NCBI GenBank assembly: GCA_026122225.1 | Contig: JANEZZ010001404.1 | Span: 550,414 to 614,413 of the forward strand | Origin: Heloderma charlesbogerti | Lineage: Eukaryota > Chordata > Lepidosauria > Squamata > Helodermatidae | Direction of reading: 5' to 3' | Length of the DNA: 64,000 nt | Shown: piece after piece, positions 1 to 11,193 of the stretch | Layout of the letters: each line of letters begins with the position of its first letter | Numbering within the stretch: position 1 is the stretch's first letter | Notes under the pieces: generated by a model | Database searches by the model: none | Seen by the model: only the letters and a program-made list of their open reading frames with translations | Told to the model about the DNA's origin: nothing | Program-made: the position numbers and the translations under genes

Positions 1-1384
1 AACGCTGATAGAATTTTCCTAAGACAACTCACTGTGCATAGCAAACACTCTCTTCCAACAACCTAAGAGACGACTTTATAGATGGACTTCACCAGACGGT
101 CGACACCGAAATCAGATTGACTACATCCTTTGTAGCCAAAGGTGGTGGACGTCTATGCAGTTGGTAAAAACAAGACCTGGAGCTGATTGTAGTTCATATC
201 ACAAACTTCTTATTGCACAATTTAGAATCAGACTAAAGAGAATAGGGAAGACCCACAGATCAGTTAGATATGAGCTCACGAATATTCCTCATGAATATGC
301 AGTGGAGGTGAAGAATAGATTTAAGGGACTAGATTTAGTAGATAGTATCCCGGAGGAACTATGGACAGAAGTTTGCAACATTGTTCAGGAGGCGGCAACA
401 AAAAACGCCCCAAAGAAAAAGAAAACCAAGAAGGCAAGATGGCTGTCTGCTGAGACACTGGAAGCAGCCCAAGAAAGAAGGAAAGCAAAAGGCACCAGTG
501 ATAGGGGGAGATATGCCCAATTAAATGCAAAATTCCAGAGGTTAGCCAGAAGAGATAAGGAATTTTTTTAAACAAGAAATGCGCGGAAGCAGAAGAAGAT
601 AATAGAATAGGAAGGACAAGAGACCTCTTCCAGGAAATTAGAAACATCGGAGGTGAATTCCAGGCAAAAATGGGTATGATCAAAAACAAAGATGGCAAGG
701 ACCTAACAGAAGCAGAAGAGATCAAGAAAAGGTGGCAAGAATATACAGAAGATCTGTATAGGAAGGATAATAATATCGGGGATAGATTTGATGGTGTGGT
801 CAGTGAGCTAGAGCCAGACATCCTGAAGTGTGAGGTTGAATGGGCCTTAAGAAGTATTGCTAATAACAAGGCAGCAGGAGATGATGGTATCCCAGCCGAA
901 CTGTTTAAAATCTTGCAAGATGAGGCTGTCAAGGTGATGCATGCCATATGCCAGCAAATTTGGAAAACACAAGAATGGCCAACCGATTGGAAAAAACCTA
1001 TATCCCCATACCAAAAAAGGGAAGCACCAAAGAATGTTCAAACTATTGAACAGTGGCACTTATTTCACATGCCAGTAAGGTAATGCTCAAGATCTTGCAA
1101 GGTAGACTCCAGCAATTCATGGAACGAGAATTGCCAGATGTACAAGCTGGGTTTCGAAAAGGCAGAGGAACTAGAGACCAAATTGCCAATATCCGCTGGA
1201 TAATGGAGAAAGCCAGGGAGTTTCAGAAAAAACATCTATTTCTGTTTTATTGACTATTCTCAAGCCTTTGACTGTGTCGATCATAACAAATTGTGGCATG
1301 TTCTTGGTGGTATGAGGATACTAAGTCATCTTGTCTGCCTCCTGAGGAATCTGTATAATGACCAAGTAGCAATGGTAAGAACAG
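1..1384 (+). pseudogene. Old RTE/BovB-clade LINE, first part (interrupted)
   Basis: This is a decayed plus-strand LINE whose 5' end lies outside the window. Conceptual reading begins in the C-terminal endonuclease domain (the TWTSPDG-like and NQIDYILC motifs around 85-135) and runs into the reverse transcriptase fingers (NNKAAGDDGIPAELFKIL near 860-915, QAGFRKGRGTRDQIANI near 1142-1195). The frame is broken several times, for example at the T-run near 565-571, near 1000-1060 and near 1245, so no complete product can be made. It stops at 1384 in the codons for a V-R-T motif and resumes at 4618, because a younger BovB landed there. Similarity to the intact BovB next to it is clear but not close, so it is an older or different RTE lineage. 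Confidence 0.88.
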
Positions 1385-4300
1385 TTGTTGTTGTTGTTCA
1401 GTCGTTCAGTCGTGTCCGACTCTTCGTGACCCCATGGACCATAGCACGCCAGGCCTTCCTGTCCTGCACTCTCTCCCGGAGCGTGCTCAAGTTCATATTC
1501 ATTGCATCCGTGATGCTATCTAGCCATCTCATCCTCTGCCGTCCCCTTCTCCTTTTGCCTTCAGTCTTTCCCAGCATCAGGGTCTTTTCCAGAGAGTTTT
1601 CTCTTCGCATTAGGTGGCCAAAATATTGGAGCTTCAGCTTCAGTATCTGTCCTTCCAATGAGCAGTCAGGGTTGATTTCCTTTAGGATGGACTGATTTGA
1701 CCTCCTTGCAGTCCAGGGGACTCGTAAGAGTCTTCTCCAGCACCACAGTTCGAAAGCATCAATTCTTCGGCGCTCAGCCTTCCTTATAGTCCAGCTCTCA
1801 CAGCCATACATTACCACTGGGAAAACCATAGCTTTGATTAGACGGACCTTTGTCGGCAAGGTGATGTCTCTGCTTCTTACTATGCTGTCTAGGTTTGCCA
1901 TAGCTTTCCTCCCAAGGAGCAAGCGTCTTTGAATTTCATGGCTACAGTCACCGTCTGCGGTGATCTTGGAGCCCAGGAAAGTAAAATCTGTCACTGCTTC
2001 CATTTCTTCCCCTTCTATATGCCAGGAAGTGATAGGGCCAGATGCCATGATCTTAGTTTTTTTAATGTTGAGTTTCAAACCAGCTTTTGCACTCTCCTCT
2101 TTCACCCTCAACAAGAGGCTCTTGAGATCCTCTTCACTTTCTGCCATTAGGGTGGTATCGTCTGCATATCGGAGGTTGTTGATAATTCTCCCGGCAATCT
2201 TAATTCCGACCTCTGATTCATCCAACCCGGCATTTCTCATGATGTACTCTGCATATAAGTTAAATAAGCAGGGTGACAATATGCAGCCTTGTCGTACTCC
2301 TTTCCCAATTTTGAACCACTCGGTTGTTCCATGTCTGGTTCTTACTGTTGCTTCTTGACCCTCGTACAGGTTTCTCAGGAGACAGGTAAGGTGGTCTGGT
2401 ACTCCCATCACTTTAAGAATTTGCCACAGTTTGTTGTGATCCACACAATCAAAGGCTTTAGCGTAGTCAATGAAGCAGAAATAGACGTTTTTCTGGAATT
2501 CTCTTGCTTTCTCCATGATGCAGCGAATGTTGGCGATTTGATCTCTCGTTCCTCTGCCTCTTCGAAACCCAGCTTGTACTTCCGGTAGTTCTCGGTTCGC
2601 ATACTGCTGAAGCCTAGCTTGTAGGATTTTGAGCATCACCTTGCTGGCATGTGAAATGAGCGCAATTGTGCGGTAGTTTGAACACTCTTTGGCGTTGCCC
2701 TTCTTTGGAATTGGAATGTAAACTGACCTTTTCCAGTCTTGTGGCCACTGTTGAGTGTTCCAGATTTGTTGGCATATTGAATGCAGCACTTTAACAGCAT
2801 CATCTTTTAGGATTTTAAATAGCTCGGCTGGAATACTGTCATCTCCGCTAGCTTTGTTGTTACTAATGCTTCCTAAGGCCCACTTGACTTCACTCTCTAG
2901 GATGTCTGGCTCAAGTTCAGTGACCGCACTATCATGGCTATCAGGGACATTCAGATCTTTCCTGTATAGTTCTTCTGTGTATTCTTTCCACCTCTTCTTA
3001 ATCTCATCTGCTTCTGTTAGGTCCCTGCCTTCTTTGTCCTTTATCATGCCCGTCTTTGCACAAAACGTTCCCTTGAGATCTCCAATTTTCTTGAAGAGAT
3101 CTCTAGTCTTTCCCATTCTGTTGTTTTCCTCGATTTCTTTGCATTGTTCATTTAAGAAGGCCTTCTTGTCTCTCCTTGCTATTCTCTGGAACTCTGCATT
3201 CAGTTGGGTATATCTTCCCCTTTCTCCCTTGCTTTTCGCTTCCCTTCTTTCGTGAGCTACTTGTAAAGCCTCCTCAGACAGCCACTTGGCTTTCTTGCAT
3301 TTCTTTTTCTTTGTGATGGATTTCGTTGCTGCCTCCTGAACAATGTTACGGACCTCCGTCCATAGTTCCTCAGGCACTCTGTCTATCAGGTCTAATCCCT
3401 GAAATCTATTCCTCACCTCCACTGTATATTCATCAGGGATATGATTTAGGTCATACCTGAACGGTTTAGTGGTTTTCCCGACGTTCTTCAATTTCATCCG
3501 AAATTTTGCAAGAAGCAGCTCATGATCTGAGCCACAGTCAGCTCCAGGTCTTGTTTTGACTGACTGTATGGAGCTTCTCCATCTTTGGCTGCAAAGGACA
3601 TAATCAATCTGATTTCGATATTGACCATCTGGTGACGTCCATGTGTAGAGTCGCCTCTTGTGCTGTTGGAAAAGAGTGTTTGCTATGATCAGCATGTTCT
3701 CTTGGCAAAACTCTATTAGCTTTTGTCCTGCTTCATTTTGTACACCAAGGCCATGCTTGCCTGTTATCCCGGTGATTTCTTGACTTCCTACTTTAGCATT
3801 CCAATCCCCTATGATGAAGAGGACATCTTTTTTTGGTGTTAGTTCTAGAAGGTGTTGTAGGTCTTCATAAAACCGATCAACCTCAGCTTCTTCGGCCTCA
3901 GTGGTTGGGGCATAGACTTGAATTACTGTGATGTTGAATGGTTTGCCTTGGATTCGTACTGAGATCATTCTATCATTTTTAAGATTGTACCCCAGTACTG
4001 CTTTTCCCACCCTTTTGTTGACTATGAGTGCTACTCCATTTCTTCTAAGGGATTCTTGCCCACAATAGTAGATATGATGGTCATCTGAATTAAATTCGCC
4101 CATGCCTGTCCATTTTAGTTCGCTGATTCCCAAGATGTCGATGTTCAATCTTGCCATCTCATGTTTGACCACCTCCAACTTACCTTGATTCATTGATCTG
4201 ACATTCCAGGTTCCTAAACAATATTGTTCTTTACAGCATCGGATTTTCTTTTCACCGCCAGACACATCCACAGCTGAGTGTCCTTTCGGGTTTGGCCCAG

Positions 4301-4606
4301 CTGCTTCACTCTTTCTGGCGCTACTTGGAAATACCCTCTGCTCTTCCCCAGTAGCATATTGGACACCTTCCGACCTGAGGGGCTCATCTTCCAGCGTCAT
4401 ATCTTTTAGCCTTGTGATACGTTCCATGGGGTTTTCTTGGCAAGAATACTGGAGTGGGTTGCCATTTCCTTCTCCAGTGGACCACATTTTGTCAGAACTC
4501 TCTGCCATGACCTGTCCGTCTTGGGTGGCCCTGCACGGCATAGCTTATGGCTTCACTGAGTTACGCAAGCCCCTTCGCCACAACAAGGCAGTGATCCATG
4601 AAGGGG
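1385..4606 (-). mobile_element. Full-length BovB (RTE) LINE, young insertion
   Basis: The element is complete on the minus strand. Its 5' end (near 4606-4540) has the usual BovB leader, with ATGGATCACTGCCTTGTTG near 4597-4579. Its 3' end at 1385 is a short CAA-repeat tail after the sequence for VHGVTKSRTRLND. It is flanked by perfect 11-bp copies of GGTAAGAACAG at 1374-1384 and 4607-4617, the target-site duplication of target-primed reverse transcription. Full length, perfect TSD and an open ORF all point to a recent insertion. BovB is known for horizontal transfer between squamates, ruminants and other animals; that history is established for the family and is not shown by this copy alone. 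Confidence 0.95.
1398..4541 (-). CDS. BovB endonuclease/reverse transcriptase, intact ORF (1047 aa)
   Basis: One uninterrupted frame encodes the main BovB protein. An apurinic-like endonuclease domain spans about residues 105-345, with GTWNVRS near 110, SELKWTG near 140, the GDWNAK box near 245 and the terminal SDH near 338. A linker rich in K and E follows. The reverse transcriptase domain spans about 600-860, with PIPKKG near 611, FIDYAKAFDCVDH near 690 (first catalytic D), GVRQGCILSP near 749 and the catalytic YADD near 792. The C-terminal part has the YGCESWT and WCWRRLLRVPW motifs typical of RTE elements. All catalytic residues I can check are present. The start used is the first ATG of the open frame; the authentic start may be nearer GTWNVRS, because the first 100 residues look like translated leader. 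The protein nicks DNA and copies its own RNA at the nick. Confidence 0.93.
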   Translation of the reverse strand: MPCRATQDGQVMAESSDKMWSTGEGNGNPLQYSCQENPMERITRLKDMTLEDEPLRSEGVQYATGEEQRVFPSSARKSEAAGPNPKGHSAVDVSGGEKKIRCCKEQYCLGTWNVRSMNQGKLEVVKHEMARLNIDILGISELKWTGMGEFNSDDHHIYYCGQESLRRNGVALIVNKRVGKAVLGYNLKNDRMISVRIQGKPFNITVIQVYAPTTEAEEAEVDRFYEDLQHLLELTPKKDVLFIIGDWNAKVGSQEITGITGKHGLGVQNEAGQKLIEFCQENMLIIANTLFQQHKRRLYTWTSPDGQYRNQIDYVLCSQRWRSSIQSVKTRPGADCGSDHELLLAKFRMKLKNVGKTTKPFRYDLNHIPDEYTVEVRNRFQGLDLIDRVPEELWTEVRNIVQEAATKSITKKKKCKKAKWLSEEALQVAHERREAKSKGERGRYTQLNAEFQRIARRDKKAFLNEQCKEIEENNRMGKTRDLFKKIGDLKGTFCAKTGMIKDKEGRDLTEADEIKKRWKEYTEELYRKDLNVPDSHDSAVTELEPDILESEVKWALGSISNNKASGDDSIPAELFKILKDDAVKVLHSICQQIWNTQQWPQDWKRSVYIPIPKKGNAKECSNYRTIALISHASKVMLKILQARLQQYANRELPEVQAGFRRGRGTRDQIANIRCIMEKAREFQKNVYFCFIDYAKAFDCVDHNKLWQILKVMGVPDHLTCLLRNLYEGQEATVRTRHGTTEWFKIGKGVRQGCILSPCLFNLYAEYIMRNAGLDESEVGIKIAGRIINNLRYADDTTLMAESEEDLKSLLLRVKEESAKAGLKLNIKKTKIMASGPITSWHIEGEEMEAVTDFTFLGSKITADGDCSHEIQRRLLLGRKAMANLDSIVRSRDITLPTKVRLIKAMVFPVVMYGCESWTIRKAERRRIDAFELWCWRRLLRVPWTARRSNQSILKEINPDCSLEGQILKLKLQYFGHLMRRENSLEKTLMLGKTEGKRRRGRQRMRWLDSITDAMNMNLSTLRERVQDRKAWRAMVHGVTKSRTRLND

Positions 4607-4617
4607 GGTAAGAACAG

Positions 4618-5567
4618 ACCACGGATCAACTGACTGGTTTAAGATTGGGAAAGGAGTACAGCAGGGTTGTATTCTCTCACCCTACCTATTCAACCTGTAC
4701 GCAGAACACATCATGCGACGTGCTGGGCTTGATGAAGCCAAGGCTGGAGTTAAAATTGCTCGAAGAAACATTAACAATATCAGATATGCAGATGATACCA
4801 CTTTGATGGCTGAAAGCGAGGAGGAGCTGAGGAACCTCATGATGAATGTGAAAGAAGAAAGTGCAAAAGCTGGGTGGCAGTTAAACCTAAAAAAAACCAA
4901 GATTATGGCAACCAGCTTGATTGATAACTGGTAAATAGAGGGAGAAAACGTGGAGGCAGTGACAGACTTTGTCATTCTAGGCACAAAGAATACTGCAGAC
5001 GCTGACTGCAGCCGAAATCAGAAGACATTTGCTTCTTGGGAGGACAGCAATGACAAATCTTGATAAAATAGTGAAGAGCAGAGACATCACACTGACAACA
5101 AAGGTCTGCATAGTTATAGCAATGGTATTCCCCGTAGTAGCCTATGGCCTGCGAGAGCTGGACCATAAGGAAGGCTAAGCGAAGGAAGATAGATGCTTTT
5201 GAACTGTGGTGCTGGAGGAAAATTCTGAGAGTTCCTTGGACTGCAAGAAGATCAAACCAGTCCATACTCCAGGAAATCAAGCCAGACTACTCACTTGAGG
5301 GAATGATATTAAAGGCAAAACTGAAGTACTTTGGCCATATAATGAGAAGACAGGACTCCCTGGAGAAGATGCTGATGCTAGGGAAAGTGGAAGGCCAAAG
5401 GAAGAGGGGCCGACCAAGGGCAAGATGGATGGATGATATTCTGGAGGTGACGGGCTCGACCTTGGGGGAGCTGGGGGTGGCGACGGCTGACAGGAAGCTC
5501 TGGTGTGGGCTGGTCCATGAAGTCACGAAGAGTCAGAAGTGACTGACCAAATAAACAACAACAACAC
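4618..5567 (+). pseudogene. Old RTE/BovB-clade LINE, second part
   Basis: This continues the element that begins before position 1. Reading resumes with the RT palm (FKIGKGVQQGCILSPYLFNLYAEH near 4639-4710, then RYADDTTLMAESEE near 4780-4830) and ends with the conserved C-terminal ESWTIRKAKRRKIDAFELWCW block near 5150-5215. The frame is broken near 4934 and around 5000-5140. The 3' terminus at about 5500-5567 (VHEVTKSQK, then an AAC-rich tail) parallels the BovB tail. One of the two TSD copies (1374-1384 or 4607-4617) is original sequence. Confidence 0.88.
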
Positions 5568-5609
5568 CTTGGGCCATATAAATATAGCTAAATAGACATT
5601 GAAGATAGA

Positions 5610-5658
<49 letters not shown>

Positions 5659-6038
5659 TTGTGGTCAAAGGGACCATATTTGTGTACTGTAGTGTAGTAG
5701 TCACTGGAGTAAATAGAGCAGTGAGGACTAAGAGGTAGAGCTGGGAATGGGCATTCTATTCTATATTATATGCTAACTTTATTTCATTTTATACTCCTCA
5801 GTCTGTTGACTTTTTCATTAGTCAGTTTTAATATGCCATCTATTCATGCATAATACAACTGCTTTCGATTTGCTCTTGTAATTAAGGTGCATGTACAAGC
5901 ATTCATTGTTCAAATGTGTGATGAATTATAAAAGTCATTAAAACAGGGCGAGGGGGCTGCTTTGACTATAGGACAGGGAAGGCTTCAGAGTGCTGAGAAG
6001 ATTAAATGCATTAGTTTTCTAATACATGTCAGCCAAGC

Positions 6039-6090
<52 letters not shown>

Positions 6091-6106
6091 ATCTATCTAT
6101 CCACAC

Positions 6107-6143
<37 letters not shown>

Positions 6144-6507
6144 TACATAGTCGGAGGAGGCATCCTTTTCCTAAAAGCACACATTTGCTAAGGGATGTTA
6201 TTTTTTTGCTTCTGCTAAGTAACATCACTTTTTTGTTCTTCACTTCCTTCTACAGTAACTGCACTGGAACCCCTTAAACATCACCTATTGGAGAGCTGGT
6301 GTGTGTGTAACAGTAGTATAAGTAAGCAATGTGTTTCATTAAAAGCTTTCCCTGTGCCTCCTTGTCCAATGCTTTGCAATTGAATTGCTGTTTATATTTC
6401 ACCCAAGATGAAATTCACAGCCCAGTCCTATGCGTGTTTATTCAGAAGTAAGTCCCACAGTGGGACTTGCTCCCTACCTAGGAAGTGTGTTTAGGGTTGT
6501 AGTCTCT
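5568..6507. repeat. Microsatellite stretch in otherwise unrecognised sequence
   Basis: A (TA)n-(GA)n tract lies at about 5611-5652. A long (ATCT)n tract lies at about 6039-6100 and runs into (CA)n at about 6101-6147. The remaining sequence shows no gene or element I can name. Confidence 0.8.
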
Positions 6508-6875
6508 AAGGGCACAATCCTATGGAGATATTCATTAGCCTCTGAACTCAGAGGCTGACAACTATCCAATGCAAGGCAGCTGGAGCATGGGAGCAAGCCT
6601 ACGTGCTCCAGCCACCCTGCATTTTTGGTGAGACAGGCGAAAGCAGCTTCAGCAGTCTCCTCCCCTCCCCAGGAACCACCCCCTTTTTGCTGTCTCCACA
6701 CTCCATTTCTGAGCACGGAGATGTAGCCAGTGTGGAGAGAACCATGCTGGCTATGAGGGGGCGGGCAGAGCGGTTTCTGGGAACTGCAGTTGGAGCTGAC
6801 CTCAGTTCTCAGAAGCCCCCAAACCCTATTACCCTCTAGACAGTGCCTAGTGGCCATAGGATTGCTCCTTAAGTG
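6508..6875 (+). mobile_element. Old MITE, 'GGGCACAATCCTATGG' family
   Basis: The left end reads AAGGGCACAATCCTATGG and the right end CCATAGGATTGCTCCTTAA, an imperfect terminal inverted repeat. The interior shares stretches with the copy at 10805-11140, which lies in the opposite orientation. The same ends occur at 26480-26930 and 42236-42705. It is probably a hAT-like non-autonomous element, but no clear TSD was found. Confidence 0.55.
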
Positions 6876-7389
6876 ATTTTGGAGTCGGGCTGGCCCAAAA
6901 CGTTTTGCTGACTGAGATAGAGCACCCCTCCCTGTAATATGGGTAAGCCTGGGTGCTTAAGTTATTTTGCCCCCCTGAGTCAGAAAATCCCACAAGCACT
7001 TTTCCTATTCTCTGGCAGTAAAAATACAATAATAGTAAATTAAATGACTAACCATTCGCTGTCTTTTAAACAGCTTCCTCACTCTGCCTGACAGCACGAC
7101 CAATCTAGTTCCTTTATCAGGTGGAATATCTAAACAGATTTGCAGGAAATGTTTCAGGAAGATGGGGGAAACAAGATTTTTGGGAGGAAAACCTTGCAGG
7201 GTGGTGTATACAGCTGTAGATTGTCACTGGACATAGATAGCCATAGACTGTCAATGGATTTAACCTAATGTGAATTCTAACACGAATTTGGAAGCTCCTG
7301 CTGGGGCAACACAACTGAGGAAGTTGGAGGGAAGCTGCCCTGTTCAGCTCCTTGCAGTGCGAACACACACACAGTTAACTGCAATGGAG

Positions 7390-7975
7390 GAGTCAATTAA
7401 GTAGGCCAAGAGTGAAGCAGACATTTTACTGGCAAACAAGGATTTTCCAGAGATAAGTCAGGGGCACAGCCAAGGTCAAGCACACAAGATAGCAAGCAAG
7501 TATATTCAGAAACCAGAAGGAGTATCACATAGAAGTCCAAGGTTGATAATATGAAGGTCCAAATATGAGTTAAGGTCAGGATACAAGAAGCTGGATTTGA
7601 GAACTGGTGTTGTCAACTAAGTCCAGACAGAAAATGCAGGCTTATATTCCCATGGCCTCCTGAGCCCCATGCACAGCTCAGCTGCTGCATATTACAATGT
7701 GTACTCCTGAGGAGTTCTTCCTTGGAGTTGGGCACTTCATCTTAAAGGAGCTTTAGTGATCTGCCTCTTGAGGCAACAGCACTCTCTGGGACTGGGTGGA
7801 TGCTCAGCTCTGAAGCAGAACTCCCCTCTTCTGTTAGGGGCAGACCTGTGGTCCTCGCCCTGAGAGCCCAGGTCACCCTGTCTCCTGACAGAGGTGGCTC
7901 CATAGTGTCATCTGCCTCAGAAAGTTCCAGCTCCTCAGAAGAGGAAGAGGCACTGTAGGGGCATGGCAGAAACCA
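7390..7975 (-). other. Possible LTR-retrotransposon relic with acidic coding remnant
   Basis: A minus-strand frame near 7742-8000 encodes an acidic, serine-rich stretch (SSSEELELSEADD) without a known catalytic motif. A similar acidic SDSSDSASELEQ-type relic occurs at 55020-55450. The sequence between 7400 and 7600 is rich in 'AAGGTC' words of a kind seen in some squamate LTRs. I cannot assign a family; it may also be unrelated unique sequence. Confidence 0.25.
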
Positions 7976-8403
7976 AACATTTTTCTTTCTTTTTTTATAA
8001 AGGAGCTGTGAAATTTCATACATCTGTATTTGGAAAGCCTATGACAGAGAATTCAAGATCTTCTGAATTCCCCTCATTTTATTTCAGCTGTAAGTCCACT
8101 TTTGCTTCTGGTATCAATTCTCAGCTATGTCCTCTGTGAAAATTATTGAAAACCCGGTAACAGGCATAACTGGCAGGGAGAAGAAAATGAAATCTTGGAG
8201 ATTAGCAAGCGTCTTTCATAATAGCAATTTCAATCATACTCTTAGGACACCTTCTTAATAGTGTGGCTTTACAATAAAATTTTCTCTGCAGGAAACCATA
8301 TTAGTGAACATGAGTAATAATGTAATATGATGCTAATAGAATGTGATTGACTATTGCTAATACAATGTGATCCTGATTAAAATGTGCATCAGCACAGTGC
8401 CTA

Positions 8404-8832
8404 TTTTGAAAGTGAGACCAGAAGTGAGACCAGAATATAAACCCGGTCTAAGAGCATAATAGCAACAGCTTTACAGTGGTTTCCTCTACGTTGAGTCACG
8501 AAAGGGCCATTGTAGGCCATCATCCCACCCTCTGCTTGATGCAATAAATCCAAAGCTAAAGCATCCTGAACCAATGGCTGTCCAGCCTCTGCTTGGAGAC
8601 CTCCAGCAAGGAAGAGTACACCCCCTCTTTGGATAATTAGTTCCATTGTCAAGCTGCTCTCGCTGTCAAGATGTTTTCCTAATGTCCAACTGAAATCTAC
8701 CCTTCTTAACTTAAGCCTGTTTGATCTATCATTGGATCTAGTCTTGCCCTCTTGGGGTGGCAGAGAACAAGTCTTTGCCTTCTTCTACATGGCATCTTTC
8801 AGGTATTTCAAGACTGAAGAGTGCTGTCATGT
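8404..8832 (-). pseudogene. CR1 LINE 3' region (part 2)
   Basis: Read on the minus strand this follows the CR1 C-terminal pattern: a GKDLFSATPRGQD-like stretch, then a GRFQLDIRKT-like block, then the LE/SKQRLDGH-type terminus in degraded form. Several stops and frameshifts interrupt it. Its upstream part lies at 9600-9905, separated by an L2 insertion. Confidence 0.7.
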
Positions 8833-9597
8833 TTGTCACTGGAGGCCCAAGTGGCCATGGCGGCTCCGAGTCCCTTTTACCAGCTTCAGCTGGTTCGCCA
8901 GCTACGGCCTCTCCTGGATGGGGATAGTTAGCCACAGTGGTACAGGCACTAGTAACCTCAAGACTGGATTACAGCAATGCGCTCCATGTGGGGCTGCCCT
9001 TGAGGCTGCTCTGGAAGCTGGAGCTAGTGCAGAATGCAGCAGCTCAGCTGTTGTCGGGACCTGCCCTTTTTCAGTATGCAATTCCTTTGCTGGAGGAACT
9101 GCACTGGCTGCCTATTCACTACCAGGTCAAGTTTAAGGTTTTGGTACTAGTGTACAAAGCCCTAAACAACTTGGGACCAGGATACCTGAGAGAGCTCCTT
9201 CTCCCTTACCAACCTACCCAATTACTGAGGTCATCAGCAGCATGAATCTGGTGGTTCCACATGGACATATGGCCCGACTGGAGTTCACCTGGAGAAGAGC
9301 CTTCAGTGTGGTCGCTCCCGTCCTGTGGAACTCCATGCCTCTGGAGGTCAGGCAGGTGCCAACACTGGGTTGTTTTTGGCACCTCCTGAAAACAGCTCTT
9401 TTCCAGGAAGTCTTCTTTGATTAACCAGCCTTAATTTTACTGGCACTTTGTTTTTAAAAGAATAATCTTAATATTGTGTTTCTTCTTTTTATCTTTTGTT
9501 CATTTTATCTCTTGTTGTTCACAGCTCTGAAATCTGTTTAGATGTGGAGTGGTATACAAATGTTATAAATAAATAAAATAAATAAATATCCCCCCCC
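8833..9597 (+). pseudogene. L2 LINE 3' end inserted in CR1
   Basis: The plus strand encodes VQALVTSRLDYSNALHVGLP, then LVQNAAAQLL, ELHWLPI and FKVLVLVYKALN, the hallmark C-terminal block of L2 reverse transcriptase proteins (frame near 8937-9243). The frame shifts at about 9243. The 3' end is an (ATAA)n tail at about 9567-9588, common for this clade in squamates. It is 5'-truncated and dead. Confidence 0.85.
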
Positions 9598-9599
9598 CA

Positions 9600-9905
9600 T
9601 CCCTCCCAGTCCTCTCATCTCTGGGCTAACATACCCAGTTCCTTCAACCTTCAGTTCAGTTCCTTCATACTCAGTTCCTCCAATCTTTCCTTATAGGATG
9701 TGTTTTCCATATTGCTGACCATGTTCATCGCCTTCCTCTGAACCCACTCCAGTTCGTCTATAACTTTCTTATAGTGTGCATCCAGAACTGAATACAGTAC
9801 TCCAAATAAGGTTTGACAAGTGCAGAATAAAATGGAATGATTACTTTCCATGGCTTGGAAACATGTATACCATTTAGTTCCATGGGACTTATTCCCAGGC
9901 ACTTA
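9600..9905 (-). pseudogene. CR1 LINE 3' region (part 1)
   Basis: The minus strand encodes FGVLYSVLDAHYKKVIDELEWVQRKA and YKERLEELSMKELN in decayed form, matching the CR1 block 'qrrat..i..me...yeerL..L..l'. It joins onto 8404-8832 if the L2 is removed. Confidence 0.72.
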
Positions 9906-10804
9906 CATATAAGATTGCAGCCTCTGTCAGGTTCCTTTTCCCATCTTTGGGTTTGATATAATAGCTGAAACTATTGTGGCCTGCTGGATGCCCAAATTGC
10001 AGGAAATGTGTAGTATAGATACGTAGCCACCTCACTGGCAAATTATGTGGAGACTACAGATGGACAAATCCTCCCGTATGATTTTCATTGATATTTCTGC
10101 CTGGTTTAAAGGTGACATTGCATTTAAGCACTTGTTTGCAAAAGCAGATACATATAATGTTAGCAATTTTGAAATGGTTATTTCTCATGTTACTTTGAAT
10201 ATTAGTTTAAATCTCAGCATTGTTCCCCCATTTAAAGGCACAAAGGGTTCACTTAACTGCACTTTATAAAAAGCTAGAGGTGAATGTGTGCCCACCATCC
10301 CACTAGCTTGCTTTTGCTTCTGGCATTAGGATATTGTTCATCACATCCTGATTTGTTACAAAGCAATGACCAGCTTGCTATTGAGAAATCAGCAGAGGTT
10401 GGAAAAGGATCCCTTTTCAATTCAAATATAGCTAATACAATAGAATGCTAACCAGATATCTCCAATGGGAATACTTCTTTTCATTGTTATGTTGAAAAAT
10501 AAGAGGAAAAAGGAAAATTACAGAGCACAATTAATAGCAGTCAACACAAGTAAAAAAAAGATGTATCTATGTTTCCAAGGTCTATATTGTTTTCATATAA
10601 TAAAGCTTTTTCTCTTGAATTAAATTAACAGGTTTCATATTGTTTATGACAAGGGGCAAAATTTTGTTCTAATGGTTGGGTTTTAAGGAAATATGATTAT
10701 CTGTGTTCCATTTATGTAATTACACACACACACACACACACAAATGTATACACATATATGTTTCAGTGTTTTCCTTCCATTACTTCAGTTGCTGTTAATA
10801 ATCT
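9906..10804. other. No recognised gene or element; short (CA)n
   Basis: A+T-rich sequence. Only a (CA)n tract at about 10722-10741 stands out. Confidence 0.6.
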
Positions 10805-11140
10805 TAGGGAACAATCCCATGACCACTAGACACTGCCATGAGGGCCATAGGATTTTTCAGTTTCCGGCAACTGAGGTTGGAGCCAGGGCTCGGTTCCCAG
10901 AAACCATGCTCCCTCCACCTCTCCCATCCCCTCATAGCTGGCACTTCTCTCCATGCTGGCTACATCTCCTCGCTCAGAAACAGAGCACAAGATGGGGGAA
11001 AGGGGGCAGTCCCAGAGGTAGGTAGGAGAGGAGACCATGGAAGCCATGTTACGCAGCTTCCTATGTGCATCCCAGCTTCCTCACTCCTGCCCTGAAGTTG
11101 AAATAGCCTGTCTCGCCAAAAATGCACATTCCATACTAAT
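10805..11140 (-). mobile_element. Old MITE related to 6508-6875
   Basis: The sequence around 10838-11030 matches the reverse complement of 6580-6850 in blocks (the CTCGCTCAGAAACAGAG-like and CTGGCTACATCTCC-like words). Its ends are weak and the right edge is uncertain. Confidence 0.45.
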
Positions 11141-11193
11141 GAGTGAGAGTGATATCAAGATCAGCCTGGGAAGCAAAGTTTGTTTATCTAATG

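Noticed and set aside
4414..4611. Plus-strand ORF opposite the BovB 5' end
   Set aside because: Shadow of the BovB leader; no independent coding signal.
5962..6277. ORFs rich in Y-L-S-I and T-H
   Set aside because: Translations of the (ATCT)n and (CA)n microsatellites.
6474..6857. Minus-strand ORF of 127 codons
   Set aside because: It is inside an old MITE shared with 10805-11140; the frame is not kept between copies.
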